Assembly (NCBI GenBank): GCA_023424015.1 | Contig: JAFAEM010000036.1 | Span: forward strand, 1 to 64,000 | Length of the DNA stretch: 64,000 nucleotides | Origin: Bacteroidota bacterium | Lineage (GTDB): Bacteria; Bacteroidota; Bacteroidia; Chitinophagales; Chitinophagaceae | Direction: 5' to 3' | In this document: piece by piece, positions 22,910-32,900 of the stretch | Layout of the letters: every line of letters begins with the position of its first letter | How positions within the stretch are numbered: the stretch's first letter is position 1 | Notes under the pieces: generated by a model | The model's input: only the letters and a program-made list of their open reading frames with translations | Databases searched by the model: none | What the model was told of the DNA's origin: nothing | Program-made: the position numbers and the translations under genes

Positions 22910-25195
22910 TTACATCCCGTATTCACTCAAAAACTTGATACGCATGATCTTCAACTGCTCCCAGTTAAAATTATATTCAGCAAGTTCTTCCTGCGCTACC
23001 TGCAGCGAAGATGTATCACAACCTTTGAAATATTCAATGATCTCGTCCTGGTCGTCTTCATCAAGCATTTCATCAATGGCGTAGTCCAGGTTTAGTTTTG
23101 TGCCACTGGCAGCAATGGTCTCCATTTCTTCGAGCATCTCATCCATACGCCAGCCCTTATTCTTCGCGATGGTTTCAAGAGATATCTTCTTATCAGTGTT
23201 CTGGATGATATAAACTTTATTCCCGCTCTTGTTGACCACGCTTTTCATCACAAAATCGTCGGGCTTTTCTATCTGGTTGTCCTCAACATATTTTGCGATC
23301 AGCTCCACAAATGGTTTTCCATAACGGATCGCCTTACCCTTGCTTACACCCTGGCATTTTTCAAGGTCGGTGATGGTAGTCGGGTACATGGTGGCCATGT
23401 CCTGCAGCGAAGTCTCGAGGAATATCACAAAAGGGGGAAGGTTTTTCTTACGCGCTTCCACCTGGCGCAATTCTTTCAGCATTTCAAATAAACGCTGGTC
23501 GGTAGCAGCGCCTTCTGATACTTCCACGCCTTCCTCATCATCAGCATTGGCATCGTCGTAAAGGTGGTTGAGAATAACCTTGAACGATTGAGGCTTTTTC
23601 AAAAATGCTTCGCTCTTTTTGGTGAATTTTAAAACGCCATACTCTTCGATATCCTTGGTAAGCAGTCCTTCAAGGATTAGCTGGCGAATAAGCGAATTCC
23701 AGAAAAGACTGTCCTTTTCATTACCCGATGCGAAGATATCCAGGCCATCATGCCGGAACATTTTGATCTGCGGGGTCAACTTACCCAGCAGTATCTGAAC
23801 AATGTAATCCGTGGCAAAGCGCTCATCCAGGGTTTTGATCGCTTTTAATGCAATCACAGCCTCATCCTTCGCCTCTACCTTTTCCTTGGGATGCTTACAA
23901 TTATCGCATTGCCCACAATTCTCCTTGCCATAGTCTTCACCAAAATAACTCATCAGGACCTTGCGGCGGCAAACACCGCTTTCCGCATAAGCCACTGTCT
24001 CGTTGATCAGCTGCGCGCCCACTTCCCTTTCACTCAAAGGTTTGTCGCGCATCAGGTGTTCGAGCTTACTGACGTCTTTATGGGAATAATAAAGAATGCA
24101 TTTCCCTTCCAGTCCATCGCGACCGGCGCGACCGGTTTCCTGGTAATAATTTTCAATCGACTTGGGAATATTATAGTGTATAACGAACCGGATATCGGGT
24201 TTGTCGATACCCATTCCAAATGCTATGGTCGCACAGATCACCTGTACATCTTCGCTCAGGAACTGGTCCTGTCTTTCAGAACGGGTTTTGCTGTCGAGCC
24301 CCGCATGATAGGCCACTGCCTTTATGCCGTTTGCCACCAGGAGGTTTGCCAGTTCTTCTGTTGTTTTGCGATTGAGCGTATAAATAATACCGCTTTTCCC
24401 CTTCATGCCTTTGATAAAACGCACAATGCTTTCATCCGTCTGGCTCTTCTTGATCTTAGGGAGGATCTCGTAGTAGAGATTGGCGCGATTGAACGAAGAA
24501 ATAAAAATATTTGGATCATGAAGATCCAGGTTCTTGACGATATCACTCTGCACTTTGGGCGTTGCGGTAGCAGTAAGGGCAATCACCGGAACATCCGGGT
24601 TTATCTGGATCATCATCTCGCGAAGCCGGCGGTACTCCGGTCTGAAATCATGTCCCCATTCAGAAATACAGTGTGCTTCATCTACCGCGAAAAATGAAAT
24701 CGACAGGTCGGAGAAGAATTCAAGGTTTTCCTGCTTGGTCAGTGTTTCCGGCGCTACGTACAGCATCTTTGTTTTACCGGTCAGGAGGTCATCGTGCACT
24801 TCCTTGATCTCCCGTTTGGTGAGGGTGGAATTGAGAAAATGAGCAACCTCATCATTGCTGCTATAACCACGTACCAGGTCTACCTGGTTTTTCATCAGCG
24901 CGATAAGTGGCGATACAATAATGGCAACGCCTTCGCTCACCATAGCCGGCAACTGGTAGCAAAGACTTTTACCACCACCGGTGGGCATGATGACAAATGT
25001 ATCATGTCCAGCCAGTAGTGACTCGATCACTTTTTCCTGGGTGCCTTTGAATTTATCGAAACCAAAATATTCCTGGAGAGCTTTATGCAGGTCGAATTTC
25101 TTTTTGACAGGTTTTGTTTCTTTGGATTTTACCGTCTTGCCGGATCTTAACGCGGCAGTCTTAGTTGCGGTTTTCTTTGATGTTGGTGTTGCCAT
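22910..25195 (-). CDS. recQ: ATP-dependent DNA helicase RecQ
   Basis: RecQ unwinds DNA 3' to 5' in recombination and repair. After a Lys/Thr-rich tail of about 30 residues the helicase core has the Q motif region FGFDKFKGTQEKVIE, Walker A MPTGGGKSLCYQLP, a Walker B DEAH box (FFAVDEAHCISEWGHDFR) and motif VI with QETGRAGRDG. A zinc-binding RQC region follows with cysteines in VCRRKVLMSYFGEDYGKE and CGQCDNC, then an HRDC domain (LEKCQGVSKGKAIRYGKPF). The protein is 761 residues, longer than E. coli RecQ because of an extra C-terminal tail. kdsD diverges 288 bp away. Confidence 0.96.
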   Translation of the reverse strand: MATPTSKKTATKTAALRSGKTVKSKETKPVKKKFDLHKALQEYFGFDKFKGTQEKVIESLLAGHDTFVIMPTGGGKSLCYQLPAMVSEGVAIIVSPLIALMKNQVDLVRGYSSNDEVAHFLNSTLTKREIKEVHDDLLTGKTKMLYVAPETLTKQENLEFFSDLSISFFAVDEAHCISEWGHDFRPEYRRLREMMIQINPDVPVIALTATATPKVQSDIVKNLDLHDPNIFISSFNRANLYYEILPKIKKSQTDESIVRFIKGMKGKSGIIYTLNRKTTEELANLLVANGIKAVAYHAGLDSKTRSERQDQFLSEDVQVICATIAFGMGIDKPDIRFVIHYNIPKSIENYYQETGRAGRDGLEGKCILYYSHKDVSKLEHLMRDKPLSEREVGAQLINETVAYAESGVCRRKVLMSYFGEDYGKENCGQCDNCKHPKEKVEAKDEAVIALKAIKTLDERFATDYIVQILLGKLTPQIKMFRHDGLDIFASGNEKDSLFWNSLIRQLILEGLLTKDIEEYGVLKFTKKSEAFLKKPQSFKVILNHLYDDANADDEEGVEVSEGAATDQRLFEMLKELRQVEARKKNLPPFVIFLETSLQDMATMYPTTITDLEKCQGVSKGKAIRYGKPFVELIAKYVEDNQIEKPDDFVMKSVVNKSGNKVYIIQNTDKKISLETIAKNKGWRMDEMLEEMETIAASGTKLNLDYAIDEMLDEDDQDEIIEYFKGCDTSSLQVAQEELAEYNFNWEQLKIMRIKFLSEYGM

Positions 25196-25462
25196 TATTC
25201 TGTTATTTCCATCGCAGTTTTCGAAAAAAATGCTGGTACTTAAGATACTGATTTTTGCCCGATGTGGGCAGGGTTTTATTCACATGTGGCAAATGTCAGG
25301 TTCTCTAAGTGTTTTCACTGAATTTTGGATAAGTTTGCCACTAAAGCGGCTTTCAGCGTTTTTAACGGACGGCGAATTTACAAAATACGCCCGCATTTTT
25401 TGGTGTAAAACCGTTAAAGTTGACCTATCATAATTACACAAACGTATGTTCCAGCAAACCTC

Positions 25463-25470
25463 TAATTTTG
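25463..25470 (+). promoter_or_regulatory. Candidate -7 element for the kdsD gene
   Basis: TAATTTTG followed by C fits TAnnTTTG and lies 13 bp before the ATG at 25484, giving a leader of only a few bases. No TTG stands at the expected -33 distance. Confidence 0.3.
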
Positions 25471-25483
25471 CCGCTTTCAAACT

Positions 25484-26446
25484 ATGCCTGATTCTATCAA
25501 ACAGATCGCCTTGCGCACGATTGACCTGGAAGCAGAATCGATTTCCGGTCTGAGGGCATTCATCAACGAAGAGTTTGAGAAGGCCGTAGAGGCTATCGCG
25601 GTCTGCCGGGGAAGACTGGTGATAAGTGGCATTGGTAAAAGCGCCGTAATCGCTCAGAAAATTGTTGCCACGCTTAATTCCACCGGTACTCCTTCCATTT
25701 TTATGCATGCGGCCGATGCTATTCACGGCGACCTGGGGATCATCCAGCAGGAAGATGTCGTATTGATCATCAGCAAAAGCGGTGAAAGTCCTGAAATAAA
25801 GGTGCTGGTTCCTTTAATAAAAAACTTCAACAATGTGCTGATTGGAATGGTGGGTAATACTGAATCCTTCCTGGCGCGGCAATCGAACATTATACTCAAT
25901 ACAACTGTTGAACAGGAGGCCTGCCCCAATAACCTGGCGCCAACTACCAGCACCACGGCCCAGTTGGTAATGGGAGACGCGCTGGCCGTTTGCCTGATGG
26001 AAATGAAGGGATTCCGGAGTGAGGATTTTGCAAAGTTTCATCCCGGTGGTATGCTGGGCAAAAAGCTTTACCTGCGGGTATCAGATCTTTCAGCGGCTAA
26101 TGAGAAACCGAAAGTGCTTCCCGGGCAATCTCTGAAGGAAGTAATTGTGGAGATGACGAAAAAGAGGCTGGGGGTTACTGCCGTGGTTGACGAAGAGGAT
26201 AATTTACTGGGCATTATTACCGATGGTGATCTTCGCAGGATGTTGAATAAAAGCATTGAGATAGATGAAATACGGGCTGAAGATATCATGACAAAAAGCC
26301 CCAAAACCATTGCCCCTGATGAGTTGGCTGTAGAGGCCCTGAACCTCCTGCGTAAATACGAGATCACGCAGTTGTTTGTGATGAATGAAGGCAAATATTT
26401 TGGGGTAATACATTTGCATGATTTGTTGAAGGAAGGCTTTATTTAA
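25484..26446 (+). CDS. kdsD: D-arabinose-5-phosphate isomerase (KpsF/GutQ family)
   Basis: This enzyme converts ribulose-5-phosphate to arabinose-5-phosphate, the first committed step toward Kdo for lipopolysaccharide. An N-terminal SIS domain holds GRLVISGIGKSAVIAQKI, HAADAIHGDLG and the phosphosugar-binding SKSGESPEI, followed by NLAPTTSTTAQLVMGDALA. Two CBS domains fill residues from about 200 to 318 (LGVTAVVDEEDNLLGIITDGDLRR; YEITQLFVMNEGKYFGVIH). The length, 320 residues, is typical. It lies 60 bp upstream of manC in the same direction, and kdsB, a later gene of the pathway, is 22 kb away. Confidence 0.94.
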   Translation: MPDSIKQIALRTIDLEAESISGLRAFINEEFEKAVEAIAVCRGRLVISGIGKSAVIAQKIVATLNSTGTPSIFMHAADAIHGDLGIIQQEDVVLIISKSGESPEIKVLVPLIKNFNNVLIGMVGNTESFLARQSNIILNTTVEQEACPNNLAPTTSTTAQLVMGDALAVCLMEMKGFRSEDFAKFHPGGMLGKKLYLRVSDLSAANEKPKVLPGQSLKEVIVEMTKKRLGVTAVVDEEDNLLGIITDGDLRRMLNKSIEIDEIRAEDIMTKSPKTIAPDELAVEALNLLRKYEITQLFVMNEGKYFGVIHLHDLLKEGFI

Positions 26447-26506
26447 AGAGCCTGGCAATGAAATTTAAATGGCAGATTAAATGTCCGCCACAGGCGGCAG
26501 AGGCTT

Positions 26507-27589
26507 ATGAATAAAAATCATTATGTAGCGATTATGGCCGGAGGCATTGGGAGTCGTTTTTGGCCAATGAGCCGGACCGCACTTCCCAAGCAATTCCTGG
26601 ACATCCTGGGTACCGGCAAAACACTGATCCAGGATACTTTCGATCGCTACAGCAAACTGGTTCCGGAAGAAAATATTTATATCATCACCTCCAAAGAGTA
26701 TGTGCAAACGGTCAGGCAGCAATTGAAAAGCCTGCCTGAGGAAAATATCCTGGCTGAGCCTTCACGCAAGAATACAGCGACCTGTATTGCATATATCGCT
26801 TTCAAACTGCTGCAAAAAAATCCAGATGCGGTAATGATGGCGGCGCCTGCTGATAATCATATCCCCGATATTGATGCCTTCCTGGTGACGGCTAAAAAAG
26901 CGCTGGAATTTGTAGATAGCATCAATGCGCTTGTTACCATTGGCATCAAACCCACTTCACCCAATACGGGTTATGGCTATATTCAACATGAAAGTCCCGA
27001 GGCTGCACCGGGTGTGTACGAGGTAAAGACATTTACCGAAAAACCCAATCTCGAACTTGCTGAAACATTCCTGGCCAGTGGAGATTTTCTCTGGAACGCC
27101 GGCATCTTTACCTGGAAGGTTAAGAATATTCTGGCGGCATTTGAAAAATACCTGCCTGAGATATACGAGGTCTTCTATGCAGAAAAAGACAAGTTCAATA
27201 CCGAAGAAGAAGCTGAGGCCCTGGAGATCATTTACCCCCAATGCACGAATATCTCCATCGATTTCGGCATCATGGAAAAAGCAGACAATGTATTTGTGAT
27301 CCCCGCAAGTTTTGCCTGGAGCGACCTGGGGACCTGGAACAGTGCCTGGGAAAATACAGAAAAGGATGAGCATCGAAATGCCGTAGCCGGAAATAATGTG
27401 GTGATAGTAGAGGCCAATAACTGCATGGTGCACGTGCCCAACAACAAACTGGTGATGTTGCAGGGACTTGAAGATTACATAATAGTAGACACCAAGGATG
27501 TGCTACTCATCTGCAAGCGAGATAAGGAACAAGAGATCAAGGACTACGTGGCAGAAATAAAACGAAATAAAGGGGAGAAATACCTTTGA
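26507..27589 (+). CDS. manC: Mannose-1-phosphate guanylyltransferase
   Basis: This enzyme makes GDP-mannose from mannose-1-phosphate and GTP for polysaccharide and glycan synthesis. The nucleotidyltransferase signature MAGGIGSRFWPMSR is followed by LPKQFLDI, and the product-binding stretch includes FTEKPNLELAETFLASGDFLWNAGIF. At 360 residues it has the single catalytic domain without the C-terminal phosphomannose isomerase extension. It follows kdsD by 60 bp, so the two sugar-nucleotide precursor genes may be co-transcribed. Confidence 0.95.
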   Translation: MNKNHYVAIMAGGIGSRFWPMSRTALPKQFLDILGTGKTLIQDTFDRYSKLVPEENIYIITSKEYVQTVRQQLKSLPEENILAEPSRKNTATCIAYIAFKLLQKNPDAVMMAAPADNHIPDIDAFLVTAKKALEFVDSINALVTIGIKPTSPNTGYGYIQHESPEAAPGVYEVKTFTEKPNLELAETFLASGDFLWNAGIFTWKVKNILAAFEKYLPEIYEVFYAEKDKFNTEEEAEALEIIYPQCTNISIDFGIMEKADNVFVIPASFAWSDLGTWNSAWENTEKDEHRNAVAGNNVVIVEANNCMVHVPNNKLVMLQGLEDYIIVDTKDVLLICKRDKEQEIKDYVAEIKRNKGEKYL

Positions 27590-27702
27590 TGGTTTGAATA
27601 GAGGATTTAGATTGCGGCTGATCAGCTTTCATTTAACAAGAATTGTTGCTACCATACAGGGATCTCAGCCGCCTGTCATTTCCAAACTATCAAACTTTAT
27701 AC

Positions 27703-28425
27703 ATGCTTCCCTATCCCATCAACAGCATCCTGTTTCTCGACATTGAAACAGTCCCGCAGTATCCATCCTTCCAGGATGTGCCGGAATCCTGGAAGACACT
27801 CTGGTCGGTCAAAGCCGGCTATCTCATGCGAAACAAGGAAGAAGAGACGGTGGAAACCATTTATCCCCGCGCTGGCATCTATGCCGAGTTCGGAAAAATC
27901 GTCTGCATCAGTTGCGGGTTTATCTCCGGTACGGCCGATCAACGAAAATTAACATTGAAATCGTTTGCCGGTGACAATGAAGAATTGCTATTACATGAGT
28001 TTGCCATGATGCTTGCAAAATGGTCGGGCGCTGAACAAAAACTACTCTGCGGACACAACGCGAAAGAATTTGACTTTCCCTATCTCTGCCGGCGGATGAT
28101 CGTTAATCGGGTACCGATTCCTTCCATTCTTGATATGTCGGGAAAGAAACCCTGGGAAGTAAATCATCTCGATACCATGGAACTTTGGAAATTTGGGGAC
28201 TATAAAAATTTTACCTCGCTAAATCTGCTTGCACATGCCCTGGGTATCGATACGCCAAAAGATGATATTGACGGAAGCGTAGTATGGGAAGTGTACTGGA
28301 AGGAAAAAAATATGCAAAGGATCGTTACCTATTGTCAAAAGGATGTGGTGACGGTAGCACAGATACTGTTGCGTATGATGGGAGAACCATTGATCAGGCC
28401 GGAAAATATCGAAGTGAGAAGCTGA
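27703..28425 (+). CDS. Predicted 3'-5' exonuclease of the PolB-like type
   Basis: This 240-residue protein has a ribonuclease-H-like DnaQ/PolB exonuclease fold. Exo I is ILFLDIETVP with D13 and E15, Exo II is around CGHNAKEFDFPYLCRR, and Exo III is TYCQKDVVTVAQILLRM with the catalytic Asp. It matches the family annotated as a PolB-related predicted 3'-5' exonuclease, which exists without a polymerase domain. The ATG at 27703 places Exo I near the N-terminus; an upstream in-frame start at 27643 is less likely. Its place between manC and the RidA gene gives no functional hint. Confidence 0.85.
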   Translation: MLPYPINSILFLDIETVPQYPSFQDVPESWKTLWSVKAGYLMRNKEEETVETIYPRAGIYAEFGKIVCISCGFISGTADQRKLTLKSFAGDNEELLLHEFAMMLAKWSGAEQKLLCGHNAKEFDFPYLCRRMIVNRVPIPSILDMSGKKPWEVNHLDTMELWKFGDYKNFTSLNLLAHALGIDTPKDDIDGSVVWEVYWKEKNMQRIVTYCQKDVVTVAQILLRMMGEPLIRPENIEVRS

Positions 28426-28458
28426 CCAGTTAATTCGAAAAAAATAGAATCTTTAGAT

Positions 28459-28848
28459 ATGACAAGAACAAATTATGCATCGGGATCCAAATGGGAAGAC
28501 ATCGTGGGATACAGCCGTGCGGTAAAAGTGGGTAATATGATCGAAGTAACAGGTACTGTGGCCAGCGGGGAAGACGGACAGACTGTGGGAGAAAATGATC
28601 CCTACGAACAAACCCGTTTTATTTACCAGAAAATAGAAAAGGTGCTGGCTCAGGCAGGCGCATCGATGAAAGATGTGGTACGCGTGAGAATGTTCGTGAC
28701 AGACATTTCAAAATGGCAGGAGTATGGTCGTGCTCATAGTGAATTTTTCAAAGACATAAAACCATGTAACACGATGGTAGAGGTGAGCGCCCTGATCGAG
28801 CCTGGCTATATGATAGAAATTGAAGCCAGCGCGATAATTACCGGTTAA
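28459..28848 (+). CDS. RidA-family enamine/imine deaminase-like protein
   Basis: RidA-type proteins hydrolyse reactive enamine/imine intermediates made by PLP enzymes. This 129-residue protein shows the trimeric YjgF/RidA pattern: SRAVKVGNMIEVTGTVA, the VVRVRMFVTDISKW stretch with the substrate-binding Arg, and a C-terminal NTMVEVSALIEPGYMIEIEA. It resembles the paralogous Rid subfamilies more than E. coli RidA, so the true substrate is uncertain. It follows the exonuclease gene by 33 bp and converges with the PorP/SprF gene, one base apart. Confidence 0.9.
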   Translation: MTRTNYASGSKWEDIVGYSRAVKVGNMIEVTGTVASGEDGQTVGENDPYEQTRFIYQKIEKVLAQAGASMKDVVRVRMFVTDISKWQEYGRAHSEFFKDIKPCNTMVEVSALIEPGYMIEIEASAIITG

Positions 28849-28849
28849 A

Positions 28850-29944
28850 TCAAAATCGTATGGGGCAGGCACTTTGACTGTTGACCCGCGGCTTACAGGG
28901 ATTGTCACCGCTTTGCTCATAGGTGTTGTGATCCCATACAAAACCGATCTCAGAACTTCCTGCTGTATAAGAATAAGCATTCTTGCCCACCTGTGCGTCA
29001 TGCCCTACACCGACACGCAATTTGTCTTTATTGTTATCTCTCCCTGAAATATTAAATGATACTGTTAGCGCCACCGTATTCATATCCCGGAAATTGACGC
29101 TGCCACGGTACCACAAACCCACACTAACATCAACCTGGTTCTGTGTAATCTCAACACCCGCCTGGTAACTATTATTGTTGGCCTGCCTGTAACCCAGGAA
29201 AGCAAGACTGTAGGACCAGGTTTGCCCGGGGTTGGTATAGCTATACATGATATTACCACTCCACCGCACAGGAAGCTGGCTCCTGATGCTATCCGAACTG
29301 CCGGTCAGCGATTCATCGGGGCGATTGATATGATGGCCGCTTAAACCAAGCAGCAGCCTGCTGTTCTCTGTAAGGTTATAATTAAAAAACATACCCGCAG
29401 CAAAATCAGGATAAAGTTTGCCGCTGTTGATGGCAGGATCGGCAGACGAGATGGCACCAGGAATGACTCCCCGTATATCCAGTTCATCTGCAAAAACGAG
29501 TTTATCGTAGTTGATCCTGGATTGTCCTACACCAAATTGAAGCCCCCCGGTCCAAAACCACCTTGGGTTGCCACCATTTTCTGCAGCACTGGCCGTTCCG
29601 GCACAAATTGTATAGGAGTAAGAACCGTAGATCCCGGTTTTCTTAAGATAACCTTCATCACTGTTGGTAGCCAGCAGGCCGATGCCACTGTTGATACCGG
29701 GAAGAAATTTATCGACAGAAATAGCCATGTAGTTCATTTGTGAAGGTATCGACCACCATTGGCGACGATACAGCGCGCTTACCCGCAGATCATAATCACC
29801 GGTACCGGTAGCAGCCGGGTTAAGATTGATGGGCGCGAGATAGGCCTGTGAATAAACAGGATCCTGCGCCTGTACCCTCGGGTATTGCAGCAATGCCGCC
29901 ATAACCAACACAGCAATATTTCTTAATAAATGTGTCTTTCTCAT
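28850..29944 (-). CDS. PorP/SprF-family type IX secretion membrane protein
   Basis: This 364-residue outer-membrane beta-barrel belongs to the PorP/SprF family, whose members help bring type IX (T9SS) cargo such as SprB-like adhesins to the surface. A signal peptide (ending RVQAQ) is followed by the family opening DPVYSQAYLAPINLNPAATG and amphipathic barrel strands. It lies 6 bp downstream of a giant PKD-repeat protein with a type B C-terminal signal, which is almost certainly its client. Such PorP/adhesin pairs are standard in Bacteroidota. Confidence 0.93.
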   Translation of the reverse strand: MRKTHLLRNIAVLVMAALLQYPRVQAQDPVYSQAYLAPINLNPAATGTGDYDLRVSALYRRQWWSIPSQMNYMAISVDKFLPGINSGIGLLATNSDEGYLKKTGIYGSYSYTICAGTASAAENGGNPRWFWTGGLQFGVGQSRINYDKLVFADELDIRGVIPGAISSADPAINSGKLYPDFAAGMFFNYNLTENSRLLLGLSGHHINRPDESLTGSSDSIRSQLPVRWSGNIMYSYTNPGQTWSYSLAFLGYRQANNNSYQAGVEITQNQVDVSVGLWYRGSVNFRDMNTVALTVSFNISGRDNNKDKLRVGVGHDAQVGKNAYSYTAGSSEIGFVWDHNTYEQSGDNPCKPRVNSQSACPIRF

Positions 29945-29950
29945 ATCTCA

Positions 29951-32900
29951 CTACTTGATCACCGTGATAAAACCTGCTTTTACCAATTTATTCTTTCCTG
30001 GATACAACATGCCTTTCCATTCCGTACCATTTATAAATATTCCTTCGATCTGCCAGCTATAAACGTCCTGCTGCAAAGGCTTCCCGTTCAACGTTCCATC
30101 CCATGGTACATTGGGTGATCCGTCGGCATCAAGGCTGGTTGTTTCAAATATTTTCTGACCCCAGGACGTATAGATCGTAAGCCGGTATTTCTTCAAACCT
30201 TTTGCAAGCGGTAAAAATTTACGCAGGGATTGGTTGCTGCATCCCGGACAGATCGCATTTGGTACCTGGATATAACCAGGCACATGTAATATGGTAACAT
30301 TTACCGAATCCGTCGCGCTGCAACCGGCTGCAAAATCAGTTACCACCAGTTTCACATTAAATGTACCAGTGTCGCCATACTGGTAACTAACCTGTTGCCC
30401 GTTCCTTGTTTGCATGGACCTGTCTCCCATATACCAGGTATAGGTCATATTGGGTGAAGAAGGGTTCAGGTCGCGGAAACTGAACTCGTAGTTTGGCTGT
30501 TGCTGCACCAGTGCGGGGCTCACTTCGATATTTGGTACAGGAATGCCGGTAAGGGTAACAGTCCCCGTTGTCACTGCCGCGCCACAACCCTGGCCATCTT
30601 CTACTTCAAGCCGGATATCGAATTGTTCAGGCAGATTGCCGGGGCCACCCTGGAAATGCCAGCTTAATGAATTGCTATTGCCTGCCGGACTATTATTGAC
30701 AAACCATTGATAGGTTAATCCTTCGCCACCACCAGCTATCGTTTCTGCCAAGAATTGAATGGTGGTATCTTTTGTGCAAACATTTATATCGCGCGGTTGG
30801 AATGTAGTAACTGGCGCGCCAATCACCGTAAATTCATAGTTTGTTGTATCACTGCAACCTTCCGCTGTATGTACCACCAGTCGTACCGCATAATTTCCTG
30901 GGTTTATATAGACATACGAAGCTGACTGGCCATCAAAATGAAATTCGCCGGGCGTCACGCTGCTGTCATAGAAAGTCCATTCCACTCGAGAAGCACCGGT
31001 TGCGTTGCCCACATTCACAGTCATATTATAGGGTGCGCACCTGGTTTCATCGATTGTTTCTATCTGTGCAGTGATTTGATTGACCACTTCAATTTGTTTC
31101 ACCAAAGTATCGCGGCAAACAAACCCCGAAGTATTTGCTTTGGTCGCAACAAGTGAAATATCAAATATTCCTGCAGTACCGTAGGCATGCTGTCCACTTG
31201 CAAAATCATCGATGGCACCATCACCCCAGTGCCATTGATAGCTATCTGCATTGGCTGAGTTGTTTGCAACCATCACTGATTGACCGGTACAAAGCTGCAG
31301 TGGTGTCATCTCAAAATCCGCTATGGCATTTTCATGTGCCGTAATGGTGATTGATTGTTCACCTGTACAACCATTAATATCAGTAAAAGAAAGCAGGTAT
31401 TCGGTTGTTGATAAAGGTTTTGCCACAACAGAAGCGCCGTCGGGGCTGCTAAGTGTAATTGCTGGCGACCAGGTATAGGTTTCAGCACCGCTGGCGTTTA
31501 AAATCGCACTATCACCCGAACAGATCTCCGTTGATGAAGAGTTTATGACCACATCAGGGATTCGATCCACAGTTACTATAACCGAATCAACAAAGTCGCA
31601 CACGCTACCCTTCACGTGCAAAAAATATTTTATTGTCGTATCGGGAGCAGTGCCGTTGTAAACCAGGGTAGCAGTTGGGTTGGCCAGAGAAGAATCATTC
31701 AGTCCAAAAGCTGGACTCCATAGATATTCCAGGCCTGGTACTTCATCACCTCCAAGATTGATCGTCGCTCCGCTGCAAATAGTAGTATCGTTGATGACTG
31801 CGATGGTGGGCATTGGGCTAACCTCGATAGTGCGAGTGATACTATCCATACCACAGCGCTCATTACCCACATACATTTTTACAGAATAGGTCCCGGGATT
31901 TGTAAACCGGATATCTAATGAGTCCGATCCGCCTGTCCATGCCATAGGATTATTAATACTGCCATTGGTCGAACCCATTGTGCCCGATACAATAGTATAC
32001 CCAGAAGATGGAGAAACCGTCCATACACTCATCCCCCTGTCCTCGCAGGTAGCATCGAAGCCTCCGGATGGTGTTATAATATTTCCGAATCCGGATGTAT
32101 TGATAAGGCTCAATTCTGTGTTAACACAAGAAAGGGTATCAGAAATATACATGGTAAGCCGCGGCTTACCGGAAACATATATCGGAACCACAGATGAGCT
32201 GTTTACCCCACATGGATTTTGAACGAGTAAATATGCACCAAGCGCATTTGTATTGAGGCCGGTTTCATCATCGCTAAGATAACCACAGGAGTTTTTTAGA
32301 AACCGTTGACCGATGGTTGCAGGAGCCGGATGCTGAAAAAACTGGCCTTCAGAAAAATCATTGACATAAAATATATAAGACGTTCCAACAGAATTATCGG
32401 CTGTGTTGGACAGGTCAAATGTCAATGAATCCTGTTCACATATTTCGGTGGTACTCTGTGGGGTAATGGTACCATATGGAAAAGACCCGACGTATATAAT
32501 ATAGTGCTTAATACCAATACAGCCGCTACTTCCTGTAACCCGAACCGTCATAGTGGAACTGCCGGCAGGAAATTCATGTGCAATCGTATCACTAACCGGC
32601 CAGCTTGTAAATGTAGTATCAGGCGATCCATCACCCCAGGCAATAGTATAGGAACTATTGGAAGCAATCGTATTAGAACCGTTTGTAAAGCTAAATTTGA
32701 AAGAAGTCTCATTATTGCAGACACGAAAACTTGCAGTATCCCTGTAAACACCCTCCGTTACCGAGGGATCGACCTTTGTTACTGAGGCGTCGGGTACACT
32801 GCGTATGGTGACGGTATGGGTAATAGAATCCACACATGTGTTTGCGTTGGTCGCTACGAGTTTGACCTGGAAGGTTTGGGTACCCGTTCCAACAGCATCG